From assembly GCA_020637445.1 (NCBI GenBank), contig JACJVZ010000001.1, forward strand, positions 186,001 to 250,000: 64,000 nucleotides of DNA, given 5' to 3'. The notes below the pieces were generated by a model, which was given only the letters and a program-made list of their open reading frames with translations, searched no databases and had not been told where the DNA came from. The position numbers were made by a program, and so were the translations under genes. The DNA comes from Calditrichota bacterium (GTDB taxonomy: Bacteria > Electryoneota > RPQS01). Position 1 is the stretch's first letter, and every line of letters begins with the position of its first letter. Below are positions 35,121 through 44,393 of this stretch, in pieces.

Positions 35121-37777
35121 ACTATCCGATTTGGCATCTATTCGAATTGGGCGGCGGCTCTCTAATCGCGCTTGTCGCCATTACGCACGTCTACGTGTCG
35201 CATCTTGCCGTCGGCGGTGGCATGCTGCTGTGGTGGCTTGACCGTCGTGCCGCCAAAGAAAATAACCCGGTTCTTGAGAACTTCCTGCGCCGGTACAACT
35301 GGGTCTTTTTACTGGTCACACTTGTGTTTGGCGGCATCTCGGGAGTGGGGATTTGGTGGACGATTGCGCTCGTGAATCCGTCCGCGACGTCGACATTGAT
35401 TCACAACTTCGTGTTCGGCTGGGCGATTGAGTGGGTATTCTTCTTGGGTGAAATCGTTTCGCTGATCATCTACCACTACTATTTTGACAGGCTGAAGCGC
35501 AAAGACCGCACGACTATGGCGTTCTTTTACGCGCTGTTCGCATGGCTGAGTTTGGTGATCATCGACGGAATCCTGTCCTTCATGCTGACTCCCGGACAAT
35601 GGCTTCAAACGGGAAACTTCTGGCACGGCTTCCTGAATCCCGGTTACTTTCCGTCCATGCTGTTCCGCTCGTTTGCCTGCATGATGATGGCCGGGTTATT
35701 TACTTTTCTGGTCGGATCATTTTCGCGGGACTCCGAAACGAGGGCCGTCATTGGCCGCATCGGCGTGAAGTGGCTTCTGATTGCTTTCGTAGGAATGCTG
35801 CCGACCGGATATTGGTATTACTATTCGACACCGGCCGACGTACGCTTCATCAATTTCGGATTGAACGCGCAAATGCAGCCGGTGTTTGAATCGCTTCTGG
35901 TACTTTCGCCGATTATTTTGTTGCTGGCTCTCTTGTTCATTCCGCGCACGCCTGCAGCCATGCAGCGTCTGCTCGCGATTGTATTAGTAGTTATCGGGCA
36001 ATTTTGGATGGCATCGTTCGAGTACAGCCGCGAAATCGCGCGCAAACCATACGTGATCCAAGAGTTCATGTATTCCAACAGCATCTTGCCGAATCAGGTT
36101 GAAGAACTCAATAAAGCGGGAGTGTTGTCCGCGGCGAAATGGAGCGAAGTCCACGAGGTTGCGGGAACAAACGCGCAGAAAGCCGGCGAAGAGCTGCTCG
36201 CGCTTGAGTGTATGTCGTGCCACACGATGGGCGGCCGCAACGACATCCTCAGCCAAACGGAAAAATTCCCTTATCTTGGTATGCTGGCACAATTAACGGG
36301 GCAGGGGAAGGTGCTCGGCTACATGCCGCCGTTTGTTGGCACGGATGAAGAGCGCAGCGCGTTGGCGCAATACATCGTCGGAGTCCTTCACAATAAGGAC
36401 GTTGAAACAAGTCTTCCCGACGTTCCAATCAAGGTTGACAAAAATGCCGTAGTCGAGATTCCTCCCAAAAGCGACGACTATGTTCTGCTCGTTTGGAATG
36501 ATCTTGGCATGCACTGTGTGTCGGATAACGACGAGTGGTTCAATTTCTTGCCGCCCGCCAATACTCTTGAAGCGCAGTTGATCAAACGCGGCGATCCGCC
36601 GGAAATTGTCACTGACGACGTTCTTTTGACGTACGAGATGCAGGAAGATTTCCGCAAGCCGTCAACTCATCTGAATTTCTGGAAATATGCCAAGACGATT
36701 TACGGTGCGGATCTTCAACCGGATATCGGACTTGGCGGAAATGGAACTTCCGGCGAATTCAAAGTAGACGAAGGGCTCTCGTCGTTTGTGGCCGCGATGA
36801 TTCCTGTTTCGCCCTATCGCGACAGTGACGGCTCCTACTTCCCATATCCGCAGGCGACCGTGACTGCATTGCAGAAAAGCACGCGCGACACATTGGCCGT
36901 GACCAAAGCGGTCGTGCCGGTTTCCACGGAGATCGGGTGTCGGAATTGTCACGGCGGCGACTGGGGAGTTCCCGGAGGCCCGGGCCTCTCGTCAGAAACG
37001 GCTCAGAACATACTGGAAGCTCACGACCGCCGCAACGGCACGACGCTGCTCGCCGAGGCAAAAGCAGGCAAGCCGCGTCTTTGTCAATCCTGTCATGCTG
37101 ATCCTGCCTTAGGCGCGAGCGGTGACTCGACGGTGTTGAACTTCTCTGCGGCGATGCACGGCTGGCACGCCAACTACATGCCCATTGAAGGCTCATCCGC
37201 CTGCCAACTTTGTCATCCCGGAAATCCGCAAGGTTACACTCGCTGCTTACGGGATGTGCATTCCACGCAGGGCGTGGGTTGTGCGGATTGCCATGGCTCG
37301 CTTCAAGAACACGCGATGGCGTTGCTGAAGCATGAAGAAAAGAAACCCGCCGCGCAGCAATTGATGGCGGCATTGGCGCCCAAAGTCTCTTTGTCTGCGG
37401 ACAAGGTGAATCCGCGCATGCCGTGGGTACAGGAAGTTGATTGCCTGTCCTGCCACGACGGTTACGAACAGCCTGCGCACGGCGTGAAGGGCTTCAACAA
37501 GTGGAATTCCGAGTTCGCGACTCTGTTCCGCAAACGTCGTGATGAAGGGGATGCCGTCCGTTGCATTGCCTGTCACAGTTCAACCCACGCCAACTATCCC
37601 GGCGCGAATGCCTACATACATGATTGGGACAATGTTCAGCCTTTGCAGTACCAGAACTCGCCCTTCCCAATTGGCTCGAACGGTGATTGCATGGTTTGCC
37701 ACACGGTTCAAATGGAGGATGCCATCCACCATGAGAACATGAACCGTCCACCTCGGCTCGTGCTGACAGCCAAATAA
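35117..37777 (+). CDS. Cytochrome bd-like membrane domain fused to an eight-heme cytochrome c region
   Basis: 886 residues. Residues 1-310 have about eight membrane helices. ITHVYVSHLAVGGG in helix 1 (His24, His29) and AIEWVFFLGEI (Glu105, Glu112) resemble the heme-ligand and AIEGxxxFFLE glutamate regions of CydA. Residues ~350-425 form a class I cytochrome c (CMSCH at 365, Met in GYMPPF). Residues ~455-600 hold a domain with the motif WNDLGMHC. Seven more CxxCH motifs follow (CRNCH 608, CQSCH 656, CQLCH 696, CADCH 722, then CLSCH, CIACH, CMVCH), eight in total. Likely oxidises quinol and passes electrons to periplasmic hemes; no oxygen-reducing subunit is adjacent. Downstream is a strong terminator. 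Confidence 0.85.
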   Translation: MNYPIWHLFELGGGSLIALVAITHVYVSHLAVGGGMLLWWLDRRAAKENNPVLENFLRRYNWVFLLVTLVFGGISGVGIWWTIALVNPSATSTLIHNFVFGWAIEWVFFLGEIVSLIIYHYYFDRLKRKDRTTMAFFYALFAWLSLVIIDGILSFMLTPGQWLQTGNFWHGFLNPGYFPSMLFRSFACMMMAGLFTFLVGSFSRDSETRAVIGRIGVKWLLIAFVGMLPTGYWYYYSTPADVRFINFGLNAQMQPVFESLLVLSPIILLLALLFIPRTPAAMQRLLAIVLVVIGQFWMASFEYSREIARKPYVIQEFMYSNSILPNQVEELNKAGVLSAAKWSEVHEVAGTNAQKAGEELLALECMSCHTMGGRNDILSQTEKFPYLGMLAQLTGQGKVLGYMPPFVGTDEERSALAQYIVGVLHNKDVETSLPDVPIKVDKNAVVEIPPKSDDYVLLVWNDLGMHCVSDNDEWFNFLPPANTLEAQLIKRGDPPEIVTDDVLLTYEMQEDFRKPSTHLNFWKYAKTIYGADLQPDIGLGGNGTSGEFKVDEGLSSFVAAMIPVSPYRDSDGSYFPYPQATVTALQKSTRDTLAVTKAVVPVSTEIGCRNCHGGDWGVPGGPGLSSETAQNILEAHDRRNGTTLLAEAKAGKPRLCQSCHADPALGASGDSTVLNFSAAMHGWHANYMPIEGSSACQLCHPGNPQGYTRCLRDVHSTQGVGCADCHGSLQEHAMALLKHEEKKPAAQQLMAALAPKVSLSADKVNPRMPWVQEVDCLSCHDGYEQPAHGVKGFNKWNSEFATLFRKRRDEGDAVRCIACHSSTHANYPGANAYIHDWDNVQPLQYQNSPFPIGSNGDCMVCHTVQMEDAIHHENMNRPPRLVLTAK

Positions 37778-37794
37778 GATCATAAATATAGATT

Positions 37795-37831
37795 AAAAAA
37801 GCCCTTAGGAATAATCCTAAGGGCTTTTTCT
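37795..37831 (+). terminator. Terminator after the bd-like/cytochrome operon
   Basis: AAAAAAGCCCTTAGGA (37795-37810) pairs with TCCTAAGGGCTTTTT (37815-37829). Confidence 0.92.
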
Positions 37832-37958
37832 TGTGTTCAGGCAGAGCCTGAAGCGGATGCAGTTGGACGGATGAGGAGTGGAAGAGAGAGGTGTGAATTC
37901 CTCTCGAAATTCCTTGAATTATGTTTTAGGCAAGAAAAATCAAGCATTTGCTAAATTG

Positions 37959-37972
37959 ACCGACCAGTCGGT
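37959..37972. promoter_or_regulatory. TetR operator copy 1
   Basis: ACCGACCAGTCGGT is an inverted repeat (ACCGAC/GTCGGT), located just upstream of the -35 box. Flanking bases (AATTG...TTG) are shared with copy 2. Confidence 0.8.
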
Positions 37973-37978
37973 TTGCTA

Positions 37979-38007
37979 TTGACTCTCGCAACCCATTGCA
38001 GTATATT
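37979..38007 (+). promoter_or_regulatory. Promoter of the TetR-efflux operon
   Basis: TTGACT (37979-37984), 17-nt spacer, TATATT (38002-38007). It is framed by the two operator copies, so a bound repressor would block it. Confidence 0.8.
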
Positions 38008-38019
38008 GCCATCCAATTG

Positions 38020-38033
38020 ACTGACCAGTCGGT
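38020..38033. promoter_or_regulatory. TetR operator copy 2
   Basis: ACTGACCAGTCGGT differs from copy 1 at one base and lies 12 nt after the -10 box, at or just past the expected transcription start. Confidence 0.8.
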
Positions 38034-38044
38034 TTGGAGACAAA

Positions 38045-38671
38045 ATGACAGAGCATGCACTAAAAGATCAACGGCACGACCAAATCCTCGAAGCGGCAGG
38101 AAAACTCTTCGCATCCAAAGGCTTTGACAAAACTTCCGTGGACGAAATTGCCAAAGAGGCGGGATTGTCCAAGGGAGCGGTCTACTGGTATTTCCCGTCA
38201 AAAGAAAGAATCCTCATAGCCTTAGCCGATCAATTCGAACATCAAAGCCAAGACGTCGTAGTTGATTTGGCACAAATCGATATGCTTGGTCCTGAAGCAT
38301 TATTCCTCGCCCATCGTCATCTATATGAGCAGAAGGCCAACAATCCGCTGCCTGACTTGTTGTTCCAACAATTCGTCAGCATGAGCGCAAAATTTCCCGA
38401 GGTTGCGGAGGCGCTCGATCGCAATCAAAAAAGTTGGGTGGGGGTCATCAAACAACTTTTGGACAACGCGGTGGAAAACGGCTATTTCAAACCCTTTGAC
38501 ACTCGTCTGATTTCCGAATCCATTAGTGCGCTTTATCGCGGCACATGCACGACAAGATATGATTCACCTGACCGCGCGTACGAAATTGTCGAATACACCT
38601 GTAAGTTGGTCTACGACGCGGTAGTCACCGACAAACGAAAAGCGGAACTCGCCAAAGGAGCGGGAGCTTGA
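38045..38671 (+). CDS. TetR/AcrR family transcriptional repressor
   Basis: 208 residues, ATG with GGAGA just upstream. The N-terminal helix-turn-helix is typical: ILEAAGKLFASKGFDKTSVDEIAKEAGLSKGAVYWYFPSKERIL (~14-58). The C-terminal ligand domain is unassigned. It is the first gene of the efflux operon, overlapping the TolC gene by 4 nt (TTGA). Two operators flank its promoter, so autorepression relieved by a pump substrate is likely. Confidence 0.93.
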   Translation: MTEHALKDQRHDQILEAAGKLFASKGFDKTSVDEIAKEAGLSKGAVYWYFPSKERILIALADQFEHQSQDVVVDLAQIDMLGPEALFLAHRHLYEQKANNPLPDLLFQQFVSMSAKFPEVAEALDRNQKSWVGVIKQLLDNAVENGYFKPFDTRLISESISALYRGTCTTRYDSPDRAYEIVEYTCKLVYDAVVTDKRKAELAKGAGA

Positions 38672-39975
38672 AACACACCATTCTAATTATAGCTGTGCTG
38701 TTTGTCTTCAGCGCCGGGCAAGCGATGACACTCGAAGAAGCCGTCGCACTCGGAAAAACCCGCTCACTGGCCCAGCAAAAACCGCGCATCGAGAAACTCA
38801 AGGCGCGCGGCCAATTGGACGAAGCGTGGTCTAACGCCTTGCCGCAGATTGACGGCAGCGTAGGCTACCAACGCGCTATTAAGAAGGGCAAAATATTTTT
38901 CCCCAATCCTGAAACTGGCGAATTCACGGCGCTCGAACTCGATCAGGACAATGCCTTGCAAGCCAACGTCACGTTGAATCAGCCTCTGTTTACATTTGGC
39001 AGAATCGCGGCCGGCGTGCGCGGGGCAAAGGCCTACTCCCAAGCCGCGGATCACGGCGTTGCGCAGCAAAATTTGCAGACTGAGTTGGACGTTATGCAGC
39101 GCTTTTGGGCCGTGCTGACGATGCGCGAAGTCGTCAAAGCACGTGAGCTGAGCCTGGCAGTCAGTGACAGCTCGCTTTCGCGCGCGGAACGCATGCGCGG
39201 CGTGGGATTGCTGAGCGATTATGACGTCCTGCGTGTCCGCGTGCAAGCACAAAACCAGCGGCCAGCGCTTGACAAAGCCCGCAGCGACTTGCAACTCGCG
39301 GAACTCTCGATAAAAGAATACCTCGGTGTGCCGCTGGACACGAGCATCGTGTTCGAAGGGAACCTTACGGATTTCGCGATGTACGTTGATACGACGTCCG
39401 TCGAGGATAAACTGCGCGAGCGCGACGACGTTTCCGCACTCAGAAATGCCGCCGTGGCACAGCAGAATCTCTACATCATCTTCAAGAACGCGCGCTATCC
39501 GACTCTTGGCGGACAAGTCAAATACCAGTGGCAGTGGTCAAACAATGAGTGGGATGTGAATCCACGCAACAACTATTCCGCACTTTATGCCGGCGTCTCT
39601 CTGTCGATACCGATTTGGAGCAGCGGCGCCACGCACGGAAAGGCGCTGCAATACAAAGCGGATTGGCGGCGCGCTGAACTGAATCTGGTGCAAGCGGAAC
39701 GTGGCGCGAAATTGCAATACGAATCTGCGACGCGCGATCTGAATACTGCGATTAGCAATGAATCCGCAGCGTCGCTCGCCGTAGATCTTGCCGAAGAAGC
39801 GCGCCGAATCGCTCAAACGAAATTCGCGCAAGGTCAAATCACACCGCTCGAAATGGACTCTGCGCAGCTTGACGAACTGACCGCACGCGTTTCGCTGGCG
39901 GATGCCAACTACCGCCGCTTGCTCGCATCGGCACAGGTGCGGCTCGCGCTTGGACAATCTCCCTACGCCAACTGA
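38668..39975 (+). CDS. TolC family outer-membrane efflux protein
   Basis: 435 residues from a TTG start that overlaps the TetR stop, with AAAGGAG 7 nt upstream. Signal peptide (to about residue 19, AGQA). Two TolC repeats with long coiled-coil helices; typical segments are MTLEEAVALG, LNQPLFTFGRI, GLLSDYDVLRVRVQAQNQ and SIPIWSSGATHG, IAQTKFAQGQITPLEMDSAQ. It forms the outer-membrane channel for the RND pump encoded next. Confidence 0.93.
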   Translation: MKHTILIIAVLFVFSAGQAMTLEEAVALGKTRSLAQQKPRIEKLKARGQLDEAWSNALPQIDGSVGYQRAIKKGKIFFPNPETGEFTALELDQDNALQANVTLNQPLFTFGRIAAGVRGAKAYSQAADHGVAQQNLQTELDVMQRFWAVLTMREVVKARELSLAVSDSSLSRAERMRGVGLLSDYDVLRVRVQAQNQRPALDKARSDLQLAELSIKEYLGVPLDTSIVFEGNLTDFAMYVDTTSVEDKLRERDDVSALRNAAVAQQNLYIIFKNARYPTLGGQVKYQWQWSNNEWDVNPRNNYSALYAGVSLSIPIWSSGATHGKALQYKADWRRAELNLVQAERGAKLQYESATRDLNTAISNESAASLAVDLAEEARRIAQTKFAQGQITPLEMDSAQLDELTARVSLADANYRRLLASAQVRLALGQSPYAN

Positions 39976-39989
39976 AAAAGGAAATAGAC

Positions 39990-41033
39990 ATGAGCAGAAC
40001 TCGCATCATCATGATTGCCGCTGCGGCGGTGCTCGTGATCGCCATCACAATAGCCAAGGCGTCGAGAGACCAGCGCGACGGCGCGCAATCCGCGTACACG
40101 GCCGTCATTCCCGTCAGCGGCTTCGTTCTTGAAACGGAACCGTTCTACAAGTATATCGACGAGAGCGGCACGTTGACGGGCAATCGTGAATCCGTCCTTT
40201 CCGCAGAAGTCGGTGGACAGGTTGAACAAATCTATGTTGAGATCGGCGACGTCGTAAAGGCGGGCCAAGCCTTACTCCGGCTCGACGACGAACTGCTTTC
40301 CCTTGAAGCTGAACGCTCGAAGATAGCGTTCGACAAGGCCAAGCTCGATTTTCAGCGTGTTGAAGCAGTGTATCAAGACAAAGGTCTCTCCGAATCCGAT
40401 CTCGAGAGCGCACGCCTCGGCATGAAATCCGCGGAAGTTCAATACCGTGCCGCGAAAAAGATGTTCGAGGACGCGACAGTTCGTGCGCCCTATGCGGGTA
40501 CCGTCTCGTCGAAGATGACGGAAGTCGGCCAAATGATCGACAAGGGCCAGCCCGTGTTTGAGATCGTGGACATCAGCAAAATGAAACTCCCGATCCACGT
40601 TTCCGAAAATGAAATTCAGGACATTCACCTTGGCGCGACCGCGAAAATCTTTGTCGAATCGCTGCGGGACACGTTAGTTGCGGAAGTGACGGCAATCGGG
40701 GCTCGTTCGATGCAAGGCTCGCGCACGTTTCCAGTTGAAATGACGATGGATGGCGCCGACAATGTCCGCTCCGGAATGTTCGCGCGAGTCAGTATTTTTG
40801 CCGGCGTTGATTCATCGAGCTTGGTGATTCCGCGCGCGGCCACGCTGCCGGACGTCGGGCGTACAGTCGTATTTGTCGCCAAAGGCTCAAAGGCGGAGAA
40901 AAAAACCGTGCGGATCTTGGGTACGGACGAAGATCAAATGTCCGTCAACGGATTGATGCCGGGAGATACTGTGATTCTCATAGGCAATCAACTGTTGACG
41001 CAAGGATCGCAAATCAACCTCACGCTGGAGTAA
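39990..41033 (+). CDS. RND efflux periplasmic adaptor (membrane fusion protein)
   Basis: 347 residues. N-terminal membrane anchor (~6-23), no lipobox. Barrel-sandwich halves (GQVEQIYVEIGDVVKAGQALLRLD and DATVRAPYAGTVSSKMTEVGQMIDKGQPVFEIVD) flank a short coiled-coil hairpin; the beta-barrel and C-terminal domains follow (MQGSRTFPVEMTMD, VRSGMFARVSI). It sits 14 nt after TolC and 6 nt before the pump gene. Confidence 0.93.
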   Translation: MSRTRIIMIAAAAVLVIAITIAKASRDQRDGAQSAYTAVIPVSGFVLETEPFYKYIDESGTLTGNRESVLSAEVGGQVEQIYVEIGDVVKAGQALLRLDDELLSLEAERSKIAFDKAKLDFQRVEAVYQDKGLSESDLESARLGMKSAEVQYRAAKKMFEDATVRAPYAGTVSSKMTEVGQMIDKGQPVFEIVDISKMKLPIHVSENEIQDIHLGATAKIFVESLRDTLVAEVTAIGARSMQGSRTFPVEMTMDGADNVRSGMFARVSIFAGVDSSSLVIPRAATLPDVGRTVVFVAKGSKAEKKTVRILGTDEDQMSVNGLMPGDTVILIGNQLLTQGSQINLTLE

Positions 41034-41039
41034 AAAGCA

Positions 41040-44000
41040 ATGACCGTTACAGAACTTGCGATAAAGCGGCCCAGTGCGGTGGCGATGTTCTTTCTCGCCA
41101 TCGCGGTCATGGGATTGATGCTCTACCAGCGTTTGCCGGTCGATCTTTTGCCGACGATGAATTGGCCGATGGTGACGATCGTAACCGTTTGGCCCGGCGC
41201 GGGACCGCAGGAGGTTGAAACGATGGTGTCCCGGCCCATCGAAGACGCCGTCGTGTCCCTGAACAAACTTAAACATATTCGCTCGGTAAATCGCGAAAAT
41301 GCTTCCGTCGTCATGCTGGAGTTCGACATGTCCGCCAACTCCGACATAGTCTTGCAGGAAACTCAGCGCGTCATCACGACCATTCGTGCGCAGCTTCCCG
41401 ACGACGCGGAGGAGCCGCAGATTTACAAAGCCGATCTCGGATCTCTTCCGATTCTCCGCTTGGCCGTATCAAGCGAAATGTCACAGCCGGATCTGTTCAC
41501 ATTCGTGGATGAGTTGATTCGTCCAAAACTTGAGCAGGTTGACGGCGTCGGGCAAGTCGTGATTACAGGCGCCGCAGAGCGAGAAATCCAGATTGCAGTC
41601 GATCCTGACAGACTCGCGACGCACGGCTTGTCGCTGGCGGAGTTCAATCAATATCTTGCGGCGGATAATCTCGATGTACCTGCGGGCAAGGTGTTCTCGC
41701 CTTCCCAGGATTACACGATCCGTGTCGCCGGCAAATATGAGAATCTCTCCGACATAGAACTGACTCGCTTGCCGTTGTCCGACGGATCGGCGATCTATTT
41801 GCGCGACGTGGCGCAGGTCACGGACACGATCAAGTCCGAGCGGTCCTTGACTCGCCTAAATGAATCCTCGGCTCTTGGAATCCAAATCGTTAAGCAGTCG
41901 CAGGCCAACAGCGTGCGGACGGCCGACCGTGTCCGCGAAGTCTTGAAACAAATCGAAGGCGAACAAGGTAACCGCGTCAAGATTGAAATTGGTCAAGACG
42001 TAACAGTTTTCAACCGAAATTCGATTGCCGAAGTTCAGCGCAACATTGCCGAAGCCTTGATCACCGTCGCACTCGTGCTGCTGGTCTTCCTGCACTCGAT
42101 GCGCAACTCTTTGATCGTACTCGTGGCAATTCCGTTATCGGTCGTCTCCACGTTCATCTCGATGAAGCTCTTCAACTTCTCGATCAACCTGATGACGATG
42201 ATGGCGTTGGGTACGGTGATCGGTGTGCTCGTGGACGACTCGATTGTGGTCTTGGAGAACATTCATCAATGGTTAAAGCGCGGTGCAGATCCGAAGACGG
42301 CGGCGATCAAAGGCCGGAACGAGATCGGGTTGGCCGCCGTGTCCATCACGATGGTTGACGTGGTGACATTCTTGCCCATCGCATTCGTAGAAGGTCTCGT
42401 CGGAAACATCTTTCGCGAGTTTTCGATCGTCTTTGTCACCGCGCTCTTGATGTCGCTTGTAGTGTCATTCACCGTCACACCGCTGCTATCGAGCCGTTTG
42501 AACCGCGCGGAAAATGTCCATGGCGAAAAATGGATGCAAGGGTTCGCGAATTGGTTCGAGAAGTTTTTCGGCCGAATCGAAGAACGATATCGCGGGCTCT
42601 TGAACTGGTCGCTTTCGCATCGAGGTGCGGTGATCGGATTTGCGACGGCGGCGATGGTCTTCGCGGTCGCCTTGATTCCGCTGGGTTTCATCGGCAGCGA
42701 TTTTGTTCCGCCGATGGATCGCGGAGAATTTGCAGTCACGACGAAAATGCCGCTTGGCACGACCCTCGAAGAAAACAGCGCCGTCATGGGACGTATTGAA
42801 GACTATCTCGACTCGCGCTCGGACGTTCAGCAGATCATGAGCACGATTGGTTTGGTCGAGTCGGAGTGGGGAATAGAGGAGAATCCCCGCCTCGGAAACA
42901 TTCAGGTACACTTGACCGACCGCGATGCCCGCAAACTTTCTACCGCGGAAGTGCAAAACGAGATTATCGCCTATTGCAAGGATATCCCCGGTCTTGACAT
43001 TCGCATCAGTGACATTGGACTATTCGGCACGGCCAACGCCGCTCCAATTCAGTATGAAGTCCGTGGACAGGATCTCGACAGCGTGCAAGTTGCGGCGGAC
43101 TACGCCAAGAGCATTTTGCAGAGAATTCCCGGCGCACGCGACGTGCAATCGAGCTACGAGTTAGGCTCACCCGAGTTGCAAATCGTCGTCGACCGCGATC
43201 GTGCCGCCGCCAGCATGCTGACGCCGGGACAGGTTGCGTCCGCCTTGCGTAGTTCGGTGAACGGCAATGTCGTCACCAAATTCCGCACGGGTGAAATTGA
43301 AGTCGACATGCGTTCTCTCTTGATTCCCGAATATCGCACGGACCCGACTAAAATCTCGGACGTCGAAATCAAGAATGCGGCCGGCCAAATGATTCGCTTG
43401 GGAGACGTCGCAAAGATCGAACGCACGAGTGGACCATCATCCATTACCCGCAAGGATCGCCAACGGCTCGTCACAGTTTCCGCGAACGTCGTGGGCAGAT
43501 CGCTTGGTGAAGTGCAGGGCGAATTCGACAAGCAGATGGAAAGCTACACACCGCCGCAGGGTGTTCAGTTCTTCGCCTACGGTGACGTCGACAATATGCG
43601 GACGATGATCTCCGATATGATCCAGGCGATCTTCTTGTCGATTTTGTTTGTGTACATGGTGCTCGTCGTTCTGTACGAGAGCTACATTCATCCTTTTGTC
43701 GTCATGTTCTCGGTTCCCGTCGCGATCGTCGGAGCGTTCGTCGGACTGGCCGTGACCGGCTATACTTTGTCAATGTTCTCGATGATCGGACTCCTGATCC
43801 TAATGGGTCTCGTCACGAAGAACGGAATATTGATAGTCGATTTCACAAACCAGCTCCGTGCACAGGGCTACACTATGAAAGACGCGCTGCTCGAGGCGGG
43901 CCCCCGCCGCTTGCGACCAATCGTCATGACTACCCTGACGATGGTCGTTGGCATGACCCCGCTCGCGCTCGCGCTTGGTGACGGGTCTGAGATGCGTGCA

Positions 44001-44162
44001 GGCATGGGCGTCGTGATCATTGGAGGCTTGCTGTCTTCGCTATTGTTGTCTCTTGTGCTTGTCCCCGTGATGTACACGATTCTCGACCGCTTCAGCAAAA
44101 AGGACTGGAGCGAAGAGGCAGTACCCGAAGTCAAGGGAAACGTGGCACCGGCAGCCAGCTAA
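41040..44162 (+). CDS. RND family efflux pump permease
   Basis: 1040 residues, 12 membrane segments and two large periplasmic loops as in AcrB/MexB-like pumps. N-terminus KRPSAVAMFFLAIAVMG. Helix 4 carries the proton-relay pair in GVLVDDSIVVLEN, and a second half has GLVTKNGILIVDF and RRLRPIVMTTLTMVVGM. It exports drugs, lipophilic compounds or similar with the adaptor and TolC protein encoded upstream. The substrate cannot be told from sequence. Confidence 0.95.
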   Translation: MTVTELAIKRPSAVAMFFLAIAVMGLMLYQRLPVDLLPTMNWPMVTIVTVWPGAGPQEVETMVSRPIEDAVVSLNKLKHIRSVNRENASVVMLEFDMSANSDIVLQETQRVITTIRAQLPDDAEEPQIYKADLGSLPILRLAVSSEMSQPDLFTFVDELIRPKLEQVDGVGQVVITGAAEREIQIAVDPDRLATHGLSLAEFNQYLAADNLDVPAGKVFSPSQDYTIRVAGKYENLSDIELTRLPLSDGSAIYLRDVAQVTDTIKSERSLTRLNESSALGIQIVKQSQANSVRTADRVREVLKQIEGEQGNRVKIEIGQDVTVFNRNSIAEVQRNIAEALITVALVLLVFLHSMRNSLIVLVAIPLSVVSTFISMKLFNFSINLMTMMALGTVIGVLVDDSIVVLENIHQWLKRGADPKTAAIKGRNEIGLAAVSITMVDVVTFLPIAFVEGLVGNIFREFSIVFVTALLMSLVVSFTVTPLLSSRLNRAENVHGEKWMQGFANWFEKFFGRIEERYRGLLNWSLSHRGAVIGFATAAMVFAVALIPLGFIGSDFVPPMDRGEFAVTTKMPLGTTLEENSAVMGRIEDYLDSRSDVQQIMSTIGLVESEWGIEENPRLGNIQVHLTDRDARKLSTAEVQNEIIAYCKDIPGLDIRISDIGLFGTANAAPIQYEVRGQDLDSVQVAADYAKSILQRIPGARDVQSSYELGSPELQIVVDRDRAAASMLTPGQVASALRSSVNGNVVTKFRTGEIEVDMRSLLIPEYRTDPTKISDVEIKNAAGQMIRLGDVAKIERTSGPSSITRKDRQRLVTVSANVVGRSLGEVQGEFDKQMESYTPPQGVQFFAYGDVDNMRTMISDMIQAIFLSILFVYMVLVVLYESYIHPFVVMFSVPVAIVGAFVGLAVTGYTLSMFSMIGLLILMGLVTKNGILIVDFTNQLRAQGYTMKDALLEAGPRRLRPIVMTTLTMVVGMTPLALALGDGSEMRAGMGVVIIGGLLSSLLLSLVLVPVMYTILDRFSKKDWSEEAVPEVKGNVAPAAS

Positions 44163-44215
44163 GAAAACTCGAACGCCGGTACCTGAGCCCTGATTCGGGC
44201 TATCGGCCTTAACAT

Positions 44216-44246
44216 AAGCCCTCGGTAACCCCGGGGGCTTTAATTT
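44216..44246 (+). terminator. Terminator after the efflux operon
   Basis: AAGCCCTCGG (44216-44225) pairs with CCGGGGGCTT (44231-44240), one G-T wobble, then TAATTTT. A smaller AGCCC/GGGCT hairpin precedes it. The gap to 44393 has nothing else recognisable. Confidence 0.8.
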
Positions 44247-44393
44247 TGCATACAATCGTCAAATGTTCAGCGTGCAAGGATACTGCACGGATGTTCAAGT
44301 TGTTTGTGCCCGTGTGGAAGTTACATATAGCCCGCCTCCTCATGGAACTTTAGCGATTCCCTTTGTATATTAATGATTCTTAAGGAGGAGCGA

